From NCBI GenBank assembly GCA_900767405.1, contig CAAFZB010000022.1:1-6332 (forward strand): a DNA stretch of 6,332 nt, given 5' to 3'. Below, one piece after another: positions 1 to 6,154 of the stretch (the first letter of the stretch is position 1; each line of letters starts with the position of its first letter). Position numbers and translations under genes: made by a program. The DNA is from Rikenellaceae bacterium. GTDB taxonomy: Bacteria; Bacteroidota; Bacteroidia; Bacteroidales; UBA932. Under the pieces are notes generated by a model, which saw nothing but the letters and a program-made list of their open reading frames with translations, was not told the DNA's origin and ran no database searches.

Positions 1-859
1 AATTGTATATGCCTCCGCCCCCATAGACATCGGTATTGGCAAGTATGATTATGTGTTCGTACGGCAGGCCGCACAAGATGTCGTGAAGGTCGAAAATATG
101 GTCGGTGGTAAGATACCTCTGGATGTAGAAAGTGTCGAAGTTCGATCCTATGGGAGTCTGCCTCCAGATGCTGTCCCGGGGAACGCTCACCCCACTGTCG
201 GCCGACTCTGAAGCTATCGCCAGAAAGTTGAAGTCCCCTTTGTGGCTGCCGAACGGCTCGTGGGATAGGATAGCATCTACCGCCGCCCTGGCGTCTGCAT
301 AGAACAAATCTTTTTCTGCAGAGGTGTACCCCTCTGCAATTATGGCGACGTCGATGCATTGCCTTGGATCTCCAGACTTGTGTATATACCGTCTGTCCAC
401 TTTGGATATGCCTTTGCGTGCAATCAGAATGTCTGCAGGGTCCACAGGATGGGAGTACTCGCATATCGTGTTCCTGTGGGAATCGAAGAGTCTTACTGTG
501 ACCGTAACGGGCGAAGAAGGCATCGGAACAAGGAATGTGTTTTCAAAAGCTCTGGTCAACTTCTGTGATTCATCTGTGGACAGCCATTCCTGGAAGAGGG
601 TAGAAAAAGAATTGGCAAAAAGTGTCCTTCCGCTCCGGTTATCGACAACACGGATATCACCATTACCCTCGACAGGCAGACTATCCATATTCACGCTGCG
701 CCCATACCATCCGTCCGTAACGCTCATCCTGGAAAGTGCGATATTGACAGAGGTGCATCCGCCTGTAAAGATATAGTCCAGCCTGAGGGTCTTATCGTAA
801 GCTCCGGCCGGGTTCCACGCCAGAGCTGCAATCACAACTATCAAAAAGAATCTTTTCAT
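1..859 (-). CDS. M64 family (IgA-peptidase-like) secreted metallopeptidase, N-terminal part, cut by window edge
   Basis: My own minus-strand translation gives 286 codons open from the ATG at 859 to the left edge. Residues 1-20 form a signal peptide (MKRFFLIVVIAALAWNPAGA, likely cleaved after AGA), so the product is exported. Residues about 22-145 fit the beta-rich N-terminal domain found before M64 catalytic domains. The catalytic domain begins near residue 168 with CIDVAIIAEGYTSAEKD (168-184). It continues with FNFLAIASESADSGVS (210-225), the RYLTTDH segment (248-254) and IILANTDVYGGGGIYN (271-286). These are the conserved blocks that precede the zinc-binding HExxH motif in this family. That motif is expected just beyond the edge, so catalytic competence cannot be judged. 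Family members are secreted or periplasmic zinc peptidases. The name comes from a Clostridium IgA protease, and IgA cleavage by this protein is not implied. The gene lies 128 bp after the small envelope protein on the same strand. The family call is from recalled motif patterns. Confidence 0.87.
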   Translation of the reverse strand, partial: MKRFFLIVVIAALAWNPAGAYDKTLRLDYIFTGGCTSVNIALSRMSVTDGWYGRSVNMDSLPVEGNGDIRVVDNRSGRTLFANSFSTLFQEWLSTDESQKLTRAFENTFLVPMPSSPVTVTVRLFDSHRNTICEYSHPVDPADILIARKGISKVDRRYIHKSGDPRQCIDVAIIAEGYTSAEKDLFYADARAAVDAILSHEPFGSHKGDFNFLAIASESADSGVSVPRDSIWRQTPIGSNFDTFYIQRYLTTDHIFDLHDILCGLPYEHIIILANTDVYGGGGIYN

Positions 860-866
860 AATTCTG

Positions 867-874
867 TAAAGATA
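867..874 (-). promoter_or_regulatory. possible -7 promoter element of the M64 peptidase gene
   Basis: The minus strand reads TATCTTTA, one mismatch from the Bacteroidota -7 consensus TAnnTTTG, and it ends 7 bases before the ATG at 859. No TTTG-like -33 element is evident at the expected distance upstream. The position and the larger gap before this gene suggest it can be transcribed separately from the transketolase operon. A match to seven letters of a degenerate motif in an AT-rich stretch is weak evidence. Confidence 0.35.
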
Positions 875-901
875 GATATTTTGATGATTATTGCGAGCTA
901 T

Positions 902-921
902 TCATCCGCCTGGACGGATGA
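902..921. repeat. inverted repeat, 7-bp stem
   Basis: TCATCCG at 902-908 pairs perfectly with CGGATGA at 915-921 around a 6-base loop (909-914). It directly abuts the next hairpin (923-943), so the two form a paired palindromic unit like REP elements. No T-tract follows on either strand, so a simple intrinsic terminator is unlikely. Confidence 0.75.
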
Positions 922-922
922 G

Positions 923-943
923 ATTGCGGGTCGAGCCCGCAAT
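923..943. repeat. inverted repeat, 8-bp GC-rich stem (HCGLDPQS-type repeat)
   Basis: ATTGCGGG at 923-930 pairs perfectly with CCCGCAAT at 936-943 around the loop TCGAG. On the minus strand 944-921 would read HCGLDPQS. I recall that peptide from many spurious small ORFs made by a dispersed intergenic repeat in Bacteroidales and other bacteria. It lies between two minus-strand genes, where it could form an mRNA hairpin or protect the upstream message. Dispersal through this genome is inferred, not seen. Confidence 0.75.
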
Positions 944-971
944 GACGGAAGGTCGGGGCCCGCAATGACGG
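929..971. repeat. imperfect direct repeat overlapping the palindrome
   Basis: GGTCGAGCCCGCAATGACGG (929-948) recurs as GGTCGGGGCCCGCAATGACGG-like sequence at 951-971. The last 14 bases, GCCCGCAATGACGG, are identical (935-948 and 958-971). The second copy lacks a matching left arm, so it looks like a decayed or half copy of the same repeat. Confidence 0.8.
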
Positions 972-987
972 GAAACGCCGGCAGTTT

Positions 988-1659
988 CTAGAACTCGAAT
1001 GCGAAGTTCAATTTGGGGAGGGCGGTGAAAGGAAGGGAGCTGCTTTCGGTGAAGTTCACGGGAACCGTAATTATATCGAGCCCCAGGCACAGGGCCAGGC
1101 CGTAACCGGACTTCGTCCCCCAGCTCCATCCTATGGACGGCTCCAGCTCAAAGGCACTTAAATTCCCTCTCTTTGAGGATCTTACATATCCTATTCTTAT
1201 CCCTGCAGCAGGGGTGCTTTTCCTGTCGAACCAATAGGCGTTATAGTCGGCATAGATATGAAAGAAAAATGCAGGCGGACTTCCGAAAGGGCTTATCATC
1301 ACTCCCACACCTCCCCCAAGGTAGTGATGCTCGTTGAACATATATCCGTGGGAGCTGTCAAGCCCGCACCAGATGATTCCCATATTCGAGATGGTGACGC
1401 TGCCCTTGTACCCTTTTGCCCTGAATGAAGGAGTCCCGAAAGAAAGGTCCCTGAATGAAGGAGTCCCGGATGAAAGAACCCCGGAGTCGGCTGCAATGGA
1501 GTCGGCCGTTGCAACGGTATCCGTAAGCATAATGTCGGCCTCTTCTGCAACAGCGGCCATAAACGAATGGTCGGCGGCCGTTGCAGCGGCAACGGCGGCC
1601 AGAGATGTTATTATGGAAACAATGGCCTTTCTAAGGATGGAACAGATCTGCAGATTCAT
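988..1659 (-). CDS. small exported protein with predicted outer-membrane beta-barrel body
   Basis: This 223-residue product is not a named gene I recognise. Residues 1-29 form a signal peptide: basic RK at 10-11, a hydrophobic stretch, then an Ala-rich end (ATAA) before Asp30. No lipobox is seen. Residues 30-60 are an acidic, low-complexity linker. Residues 65-80 hold a duplicated GTPSFR motif. From about residue 83 the chain alternates polar and hydrophobic residues with many aromatics and glycines (HGYMFNEHHYLGGGVGV at 104-120, FFFHIYADYNAYWF at 131-144, FELEPSIGWSWG at 170-181). It ends in Phe (LPKLNFAFEF), as many outer-membrane barrel proteins do. Similar HGY-FN-LGGGVGV patterns occur in uncharacterised Bacteroidota secreted barrel-like proteins. 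The start lies 26 bp after the transketolase C-subunit stop, so the three genes are probably co-transcribed. No functional link to transketolase is evident. Confidence 0.8.
   Translation of the reverse strand: MNLQICSILRKAIVSIITSLAAVAAATAADHSFMAAVAEEADIMLTDTVATADSIAADSGVLSSGTPSFRDLSFGTPSFRAKGYKGSVTISNMGIIWCGLDSSHGYMFNEHHYLGGGVGVMISPFGSPPAFFFHIYADYNAYWFDRKSTPAAGIRIGYVRSSKRGNLSAFELEPSIGWSWGTKSGYGLALCLGLDIITVPVNFTESSSLPFTALPKLNFAFEF
1419..1478. repeat. tandem duplication of a 30-bp unit inside a coding region
   Basis: The 20-mer CCCTGAATGAAGGAGTCCCG occurs at 1419-1438 and again at 1449-1468, a period of 30 bp. The remaining 10 bases of the two units match at about 6 of 10 positions. The period is a multiple of three, so it keeps the minus-strand frame and gives two copies of a 10-residue unit containing GTPSFR (residues 65-70 and 75-80 of the small envelope protein). 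It sits in the linker between the signal peptide and the barrel-like body. Confidence 0.9.
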
Positions 1660-1685
1660 TGGCTTCCCGCGCTTCTCAGCCTCTT

Positions 1686-2636
1686 TCAGCGCTTCCTGCC
1701 GATTACCTTCCTGGCAGCGGCGGCAATATGCTCGGCGTCCATTCCGTAGAATTCAAGCAACCGGGCGGGGCTGCCGGACTGCCCGAAACGGTCTCCTCCG
1801 TTCACAAACTCCATCGGCGCTTCACCGGCAAGGGCGGCGGCAACGGCCTCGCCAAGTCCTCCGGCAAAATTATGTTCCTCGGCCACCACGAAAGCACCGG
1901 TCTTTGAACCGGAAGCCCTCAGGGCCTCAACGTCCAGGGGCTTGATGGTTGAAACGTTCAGCACCTCTGCGCTGATACCCTGGGCCTCAAGTATTTCCGC
2001 TGCCCCGATAGCCTCCCATACAAGGTGGCCGCAAGCGGCGATGGTAACGTCTGTCCCGGGGTTCATCACGTAAATCCTGCCTATCTCGAACTTCTCGTCG
2101 GGATTGGAGAAGTTGGGCATAGCCGGCCTTCCGTACCTGAGATATACAGGCCCCCGGTATCTGGCAATCGCAAGGGTTGCCTGAAGAGTCTGGTTATAAT
2201 CACAGGGAACAATCACGGTCATTCCGGGCAGAGCTCTCATAAGGGCGATATCCTCCATTGTCTGGTGTGTAGCCCCGTCTTCGCCCAGGGTGATTCCCGC
2301 GTGGGAAGAAGCCAGCTTTACGTTGGCATTGCCATAAGCCACCATCATTCTCACCTGATCGTACACCCTGCCGGTGATGAATTCTGCGAAAGTGCCGCAG
2401 AACACCACCTTCCCGGTCATCGCAAGCCCGGCAGCCGCGCCTATCATATTGGCCTCGGCTATTCCGCTCTGGAAAAACCTGTCGGGGAATTCCCTGGAAA
2501 ACGCTCCAATCTTTACCGAATCAGTAAGGTCGGCCGCAAGCGCAACAATACGGTCATCTTCACGAGCGGCCCGGAGCAAACCTTCCCCAAACCCGCTGCG
2601 GGTATCCTTTTTCCCTGTATCTGTGTATTTTACCAT
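1686..2636 (-). CDS. split transketolase, C-terminal subunit
   Basis: The 316-residue product carries the pyrimidine-binding and C-terminal domains of transketolase. With the partner subunit it would transfer two-carbon ketol units between sugar phosphates in the cytoplasm, using thiamine diphosphate (non-oxidative pentose phosphate pathway). Visible motifs: ALAADLTDSVKIGAF (32-46), FFQSGIAEANMIGAAAGLA (54-72) with Glu61 in the place of the glutamate that activates the cofactor, GTFAEFITGR (81-90), SSHAGITLGEDGATHQ (110-125), GPVYLRYGRP (162-171), and the C-terminal-domain block AEEHNFAGGLGEA (252-264). I chose the ATG at 2636, one base after the partner's stop (TAG-T-ATG), because family members begin close to this MVKYTDTGKK segment. 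A GGGAG 9 bases upstream may act as ribosome binding site. The frame stays open to an ATG at 2678, but that would overlap the partner by 41 bases. Related split enzymes acting on sulfo-sugars exist, but no genes of that pathway are in view. Confidence 0.93.
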   Translation of the reverse strand: MVKYTDTGKKDTRSGFGEGLLRAAREDDRIVALAADLTDSVKIGAFSREFPDRFFQSGIAEANMIGAAAGLAMTGKVVFCGTFAEFITGRVYDQVRMMVAYGNANVKLASSHAGITLGEDGATHQTMEDIALMRALPGMTVIVPCDYNQTLQATLAIARYRGPVYLRYGRPAMPNFSNPDEKFEIGRIYVMNPGTDVTIAACGHLVWEAIGAAEILEAQGISAEVLNVSTIKPLDVEALRASGSKTGAFVVAEEHNFAGGLGEAVAAALAGEAPMEFVNGGDRFGQSGSPARLLEFYGMDAEHIAAAARKVIGRKR

Positions 2637-2637
2637 A

Positions 2638-3477
2638 CTAATAATCTCCCAAAGTTTCTTCCAGCTGAGAAAGCGCAACCTCGCACTGCTCGCTTTTCGG
2701 AGCCTTGCCGTGCCATTCGCAATTGTCGGTCATAAAATCGACCCCCTGTCCCATATGGGTATGGAAAAGAATCATCTTGGGCTTTCCGTTGGCATTGCGG
2801 GCAAGTTTGAAAGCATCCAGGATAGAAGAGAAATCGTGTCCGTCGGCCTCAATAACCTCCCAACCGAAAGAGAGCCACTTCTCTCCAAGGTCGGCAAGGG
2901 CTGTAATGCTCTCGGTGGCACCGTCTATCTGCAGGCCGTTGACATCGGTAAAAGCAATGAGGTTGTCTATTTTATGATGGGCTGCAAACATTCCGGCTTC
3001 CCATATCTGGCCTTCCTCGCACTCCCCGTCCCCGCAAAGGCAGTAAACCTTGTGGGCATCTCCCGAAATCCTCTTGCCCAGGGCAATCCCGGCGGCAGCC
3101 GAGAGTCCCTGTCCCAGTGAACCCGACGGCAGCGACACTCCAGGAAGTCCTTCTGTCACTGACGGATGGCCCTGAAGCCTGCTGCCCAGCCGGCGAAGCG
3201 TTCCCAACTCGCTTACGGGGAAATATCCGCTGCGGGCAAGCACCGAATAGTAGACCGGCGCAAGATGCCCGGCAGAAAGCACGAAAGCATCCTGGCCCTC
3301 GGTCGTAATCTTCCAGGAGGACGGATCGTGCTCCATCACCGCGAAATAAAGCGCAACCATAATGTCGGTCGAGCTCAAAGAGCCGCCCGGATGACCGCAG
3401 GCGGCCGACGTAACCATTCTCAGGATATCGCGTCGAACCTGCGAAGCTATTCTGGATAAATCTTCTGTTGTGACCAT
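2638..3477 (-). CDS. split transketolase, N-terminal TPP-binding subunit
   Basis: The 279-residue product is the pyrophosphate-binding half of transketolase, about the usual size for the N subunit of split enzymes (full-length enzymes have about 650-670 residues). Motifs in order: CGHPGGSLSSTDI (27-39), LSAGH (67-71), LQGHPS (101-106), PGVSLPSGSLGQGLSAAAG (112-130), then the thiamine-diphosphate/Mg motif GDGECEEG (149-156) ending at Asn180 in FTDVNGLQIDG. Asp150 and Asn180 are the expected metal ligands. The His residues at 29, 71 and 104 match conserved cofactor- or substrate-contacting histidines. It is the first gene of the leftward operon, and its stop is separated by one base from the C-subunit start, so translation of the two halves is probably coupled. 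Its ATG lies 4 bases after a TAnnTTTG element, so its mRNA is likely leaderless or nearly so. Confidence 0.94.
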   Translation of the reverse strand: MVTTEDLSRIASQVRRDILRMVTSAACGHPGGSLSSTDIMVALYFAVMEHDPSSWKITTEGQDAFVLSAGHLAPVYYSVLARSGYFPVSELGTLRRLGSRLQGHPSVTEGLPGVSLPSGSLGQGLSAAAGIALGKRISGDAHKVYCLCGDGECEEGQIWEAGMFAAHHKIDNLIAFTDVNGLQIDGATESITALADLGEKWLSFGWEVIEADGHDFSSILDAFKLARNANGKPKMILFHTHMGQGVDFMTDNCEWHGKAPKSEQCEVALSQLEETLGDY

Positions 3478-3481
3478 AATG

Positions 3482-3489
3482 CAAATATA
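3482..3489 (-). promoter_or_regulatory. -7 promoter element of the transketolase operon
   Basis: The minus strand reads TATATTTG, an exact match to the Bacteroidota -7 consensus TAnnTTTG. Only 4 bases lie between it and the ATG at 3477. Initiation would fall at or within a few bases of the start codon, leaving no room for a ribosome binding site. No TTTG-type -33 element is evident. Where it should lie, the sequence overlaps the lepA -7 element and start. Confidence 0.6.
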
Positions 3490-3502
3490 GCGAATTTTGG
3501 AT

Positions 3503-3510
3503 TATCTTTG
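3503..3510 (+). promoter_or_regulatory. -7 promoter element of lepA
   Basis: TATCTTTG matches TAnnTTTG exactly. The candidate starts ATG 3517 and ATG 3523 follow 6 and 12 bases after it. Expected initiation around 3514-3517 makes the lepA mRNA leaderless or very short-leadered. No -33 TTTG is evident at the normal distance. That position is occupied by the transketolase -7 element. Confidence 0.6.
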
Positions 3511-3516
3511 CAGTCT

Positions 3517-5310
3517 ATGGATATGAAACACATACGCAATTTCTGCATCATTGCGCATATTGACCACGGCAAGAGCACGCTGGCCGACCGTCTGCTCGAA
3601 CTCACCGGGACACTGGCCCAGAGGGATATGGAGAATCAGGTTCTGGACGATATGGACCTTGAGCGCGAAAAAGGCATTACAATCAAGAGCCACGCTATTC
3701 AGATGGTGTACAGGCACAACGGAGAAGAATACCGCCTGAACCTCATCGACACCCCGGGTCACGTCGACTTCAGCTATGAAGTGTCGCGAAGCATCGCCTC
3801 CTGCGAGGGAGCCCTGCTGGTGGTGGATGCAAGCCAGGGCGTGCAGGCACAGACCATATCCAACCTTTATCTGGCAATAGACCACGGCCTTGAGATTATC
3901 CCTGTCCTAAACAAGATCGATATGGATTCGGCCCAGCCCGATATCGTTGCCGACCAGATAGTCGACCTCATAGGTTGCGACCCGGACGACATCTTCAGAG
4001 TCTCCGCGCGCACCGGAGAAGGAGTGGCACCCATCCTGGATGCAATCGTAGAGAGGATTCCCGCCCCTCAGGGAGACCCCGACGCTCCCCTTCAGGCCCT
4101 TATCTTCGACTCCGTGTTCAACCCTTTCAGGGGAATCATCGGGTACTTCAAGATCAAGAACGGAAGCATACACAAAGGTGACAAGGTCAAGTTCTTCCAT
4201 ACCGGAATGGATTACGAGGCCGAAGAGATAGGAATCCTCAAGATGAAGCTGGTTCCTTCGACCGAGACCGGATGCGGAGACGTGGGATATATCATTTCCG
4301 GAATAAAGAATGCGGCCGACGTCAAGGTGGGCGATACAATCACCCACGTAGACAACCCCTGCACAACCGCCATTTCGGGATTCGAAGAGGTGAAGCCGAT
4401 GGTGTTCGCCGGTATGTACCCCGTGCAGGCCGACAAGTTCGAGGAACTCCGCACGGTGCTGGAAAAATTCCAGCTCAACGACGCGTCCTTTGTCTATGAA
4501 CCCGAAAGTTCCCTTGCGCTGGGTTCCGGTTTCCGTTGCGGTTTCCTGGGACTTCTGCATCTGGAAATTGTCCAGGAACGTCTGTTCCGCGAGTTCGATA
4601 TGGACGTCATTACCACCGTACCCAACGTTTCATATAAGGTGTATACCACCCAGGGCGATGTCCTGGACGTTCACAATCCCTCGGGACTGCCGGCTCCGAC
4701 GCTTATCGACCACATAGAAGAACCGTTCATACGGGCTCAGATAATATCCAAGTCCGAGTTCTTCGGTCCCATAATGAAACTGTGCCTGGACAAGCGCGGC
4801 GTTCTCACCAGCCAGCACTACATTACGGCCGACCGCGTGGAACTCAACTACGATATGCCGCTGAGTGAAATCGTGTTCGATTTCTACGACAAGCTCAAGA
4901 GCATCTCCAAAGGATATGCATCTTTCGATTACCATCTCATAGGATTCAGACCTGCCAGGCTCGTCAAGCTGGACATTCTCCTGAACGGAGAACCGGCCGA
5001 CGCCCTGAGCACCCTCATCCACGAAGACAATGCCTATGATTTCGGGCGCAAGATGTGCGTCAAGCTCAAGGACCTTATCCCCCGCCAGCAGTTCGACATT
5101 CCAATTCAAGCGGCGATAGGAGCCAAGATCATTGCCCGCGAGACCGTAAAGCAGGTCAGGAAGGACGTTACGGCAAAGTGCTACGGAGGAGACGTGACCC
5201 GTAAGCGCAAACTCCTCGAAAAACAGAAGGAGGGCAAGAAGCGGATGCGCCAGATCGGCACCGTTCAAGTCCCCCAGTCTGCTTTTATGGCAGTCCTCAA
5301 ACTGGACTGA
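3517..5310 (+). CDS. lepA: elongation factor 4 (LepA), ribosome-associated GTPase
   Basis: The product has 597 residues, the usual family length. LepA/EF-4 is an EF-G-like translational GTPase that binds the ribosome, is linked to back-translocation and to ribosome assembly or initiation, and is found in cytoplasm and at the membrane. Counting from ATG 3517, the GTPase motifs are complete: AHIDHGKST (13-21), GITIKS (53-58), DTPGH with catalytic His82 (78-82), NKID (132-135) and SARTG (163-167). EF-G-like domains II, III and V follow: PLQALIFDSVFNPFRGIIGYF, PESSLALGSGFRCGFLGLLH, and the stretch around DHIEEPFI. The LepA-specific basic C-terminal domain includes AIGAKIIARETVKQVRKDV and ends in VLKLD. 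The frame extends upstream to a TTG at 3508, but that codon lies inside the probable -7 element. Bacteroides homologues begin MKNIRNFC, so the ATG at 3523 (MKHIRNFC, 595 residues) is an equally good or better start. No Shine-Dalgarno sequence is visible. The stop is 4 bp from a converging gene. Confidence 0.97.
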   Translation: MDMKHIRNFCIIAHIDHGKSTLADRLLELTGTLAQRDMENQVLDDMDLEREKGITIKSHAIQMVYRHNGEEYRLNLIDTPGHVDFSYEVSRSIASCEGALLVVDASQGVQAQTISNLYLAIDHGLEIIPVLNKIDMDSAQPDIVADQIVDLIGCDPDDIFRVSARTGEGVAPILDAIVERIPAPQGDPDAPLQALIFDSVFNPFRGIIGYFKIKNGSIHKGDKVKFFHTGMDYEAEEIGILKMKLVPSTETGCGDVGYIISGIKNAADVKVGDTITHVDNPCTTAISGFEEVKPMVFAGMYPVQADKFEELRTVLEKFQLNDASFVYEPESSLALGSGFRCGFLGLLHLEIVQERLFREFDMDVITTVPNVSYKVYTTQGDVLDVHNPSGLPAPTLIDHIEEPFIRAQIISKSEFFGPIMKLCLDKRGVLTSQHYITADRVELNYDMPLSEIVFDFYDKLKSISKGYASFDYHLIGFRPARLVKLDILLNGEPADALSTLIHEDNAYDFGRKMCVKLKDLIPRQQFDIPIQAAIGAKIIARETVKQVRKDVTAKCYGGDVTRKRKLLEKQKEGKKRMRQIGTVQVPQSAFMAVLKLD

Positions 5311-5314
5311 TCCC

Positions 5315-6142
5315 TTATTTGAAATAGATGATGTTAGGAACCTTCCGCAGGCCTTCACGGTCGAAGCGGCGGTTGTCGCTGGGATGATTCAGGGTTCCCT
5401 GAACCGATGTCCATACAGTAGTTGAACCGCCACCGTCCAGATTAAGGGCATCCCTCAGGCCCAGTTCCTTGCACAGCCTGGTAAGGTCGGCGATGCTCAT
5501 TCCGGTACAGATACCGGGGAAACGGCCGTCTACAGCCATATACCAGATATTCCCTTCATAATCGATTCCTATTACGCTGCGGTTGTGGGTTCCGGTTGCA
5601 AAGCCGCCTTCGTCGGGTTTAGGCTGGTTTACACCGTTCTTAAGAAGAAGCGGACCTGCAGATATTACGGCGTGTGATTTTGCCATAACCTGGTCTATGG
5701 TAGCATCTTCGCGACGCTCGATGCTGACCTTGTGCCCCTTCTTGTCTTTGATTACAACCATTCCGTCTGTACGGAACACCTCTCCCTCGGTCCTGCGTCC
5801 AAGAACCTTTCCGTCAATGGCTACGTCTGTGATAGGGGTAAGTTCCCTCATATTGAAATAACCTGCATTGACAGCCCCCTTTGCTCCAGCTCTCTGGGCA
5901 AGTACGCTGGTAGGACCGCTCTCGTCTCTCTGAGCGTCGAACACCTGGGTCGAATAAGATTTGGGATTGTACCTGACGATTGCAATGTAACGGGGCTCTC
6001 CCCACAGTTCACCCTGATAGTACGCAGTCTGGATTCCGTTCTTGAGATCGGTCCACTGAAGATTGTCTTTTACGCTCTGCGCGCTCATTACAAGGGGCAG
6101 AAGCATCGCAAGGCTCAATGCCAAAGTTTTTAGTGCTTTCAT
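5315..6142 (-). CDS. secreted phosphodiester glycosidase family protein (NAGPA-like domain)
   Basis: The product has 275 residues. Residues 1-21 form a signal peptide (KALK, then a Leu/Ala-rich core, ending MSA before Gln22), so it is exported to the periplasm or beyond. The rest matches the phosphodiester glycosidase domain related to the mammalian enzyme that uncovers mannose-6-phosphate by removing GlcNAc: AVNAGYFN (90-97), FRTDGMVVI (123-131), ISAGPLLLKNG (160-170), THNRSVIGID (185-194), DGRFPGICTGMSIADL (205-220) and the signature ALNLDGGGSTTVW (232-244), closing with NHPSDNRRF and VPNIIYF. In bacteria the domain is often linked to cell-wall or exopolysaccharide phosphodiesters, but the substrate here is unknown. 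The ATG at 6142 fits the signal peptide and lies 12 bp after the stop of the upstream gene on the same strand, suggesting co-transcription. Confidence 0.9.
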   Translation of the reverse strand: MKALKTLALSLAMLLPLVMSAQSVKDNLQWTDLKNGIQTAYYQGELWGEPRYIAIVRYNPKSYSTQVFDAQRDESGPTSVLAQRAGAKGAVNAGYFNMRELTPITDVAIDGKVLGRRTEGEVFRTDGMVVIKDKKGHKVSIERREDATIDQVMAKSHAVISAGPLLLKNGVNQPKPDEGGFATGTHNRSVIGIDYEGNIWYMAVDGRFPGICTGMSIADLTRLCKELGLRDALNLDGGGSTTVWTSVQGTLNHPSDNRRFDREGLRKVPNIIYFK

Positions 6143-6154
6143 AACAGTATAGTT

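Noticed and set aside
324..776. 150-codon plus-strand open frame
   Set aside because: It lies antisense to the M64 peptidase, whose frame carries a signal peptide and recognisable conserved blocks. The plus-strand translation resembles no protein.
1..859. M64 peptidase as a pseudogene because the HExxH zinc motif is missing
   Set aside because: The frame is open to the window edge and stops just short of where the motif is expected, so the absence is due to the window boundary.
902..943. Rho-independent terminator for the transketolase operon
   Set aside because: The hairpins are sound but neither is followed by a T-rich tract on either strand, and the paired arrangement fits a repeat element better.
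902..1129. 75-codon minus-strand open frame ending in VIAGSTRNLIRPGG
   Set aside because: It overlaps the 3' end of the small envelope protein in another frame and reads through the REP-like repeat. Such peptides are typical translated repeats, not genes.
2637..2678. Earlier start (ATG 2678) for the transketolase C subunit
   Set aside because: It would add 14 residues unlike the family's N terminus and overlap the partner gene by 41 bases. ATG 2636 directly after the partner stop fits better.
2630..2680. Frameshift breaking a single full-length transketolase gene
   Set aside because: Both halves have the lengths and end points of genuine split subunits, the junction has a start codon one base after the stop, and the linker of full-length enzymes is absent rather than shifted.
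2025..3120. Long plus-strand open frames (236 and 248 codons) opposite the transketolase genes
   Set aside because: They are antisense shadows. The minus-strand frames carry complete transketolase motifs in the right order.
3508..3516. TTG start at 3508 for lepA
   Set aside because: It lies within the probable -7 promoter element and adds residues not found in homologues.
3907..5358. Long minus-strand open frames opposite lepA (217 and 242 codons)
   Set aside because: They are antisense shadows of a strongly conserved LepA frame and show no recognisable domain.
5732..6133. 133-codon plus-strand open frame
   Set aside because: It is antisense to the phosphodiester glycosidase gene, which has a signal peptide and the family signature motifs.
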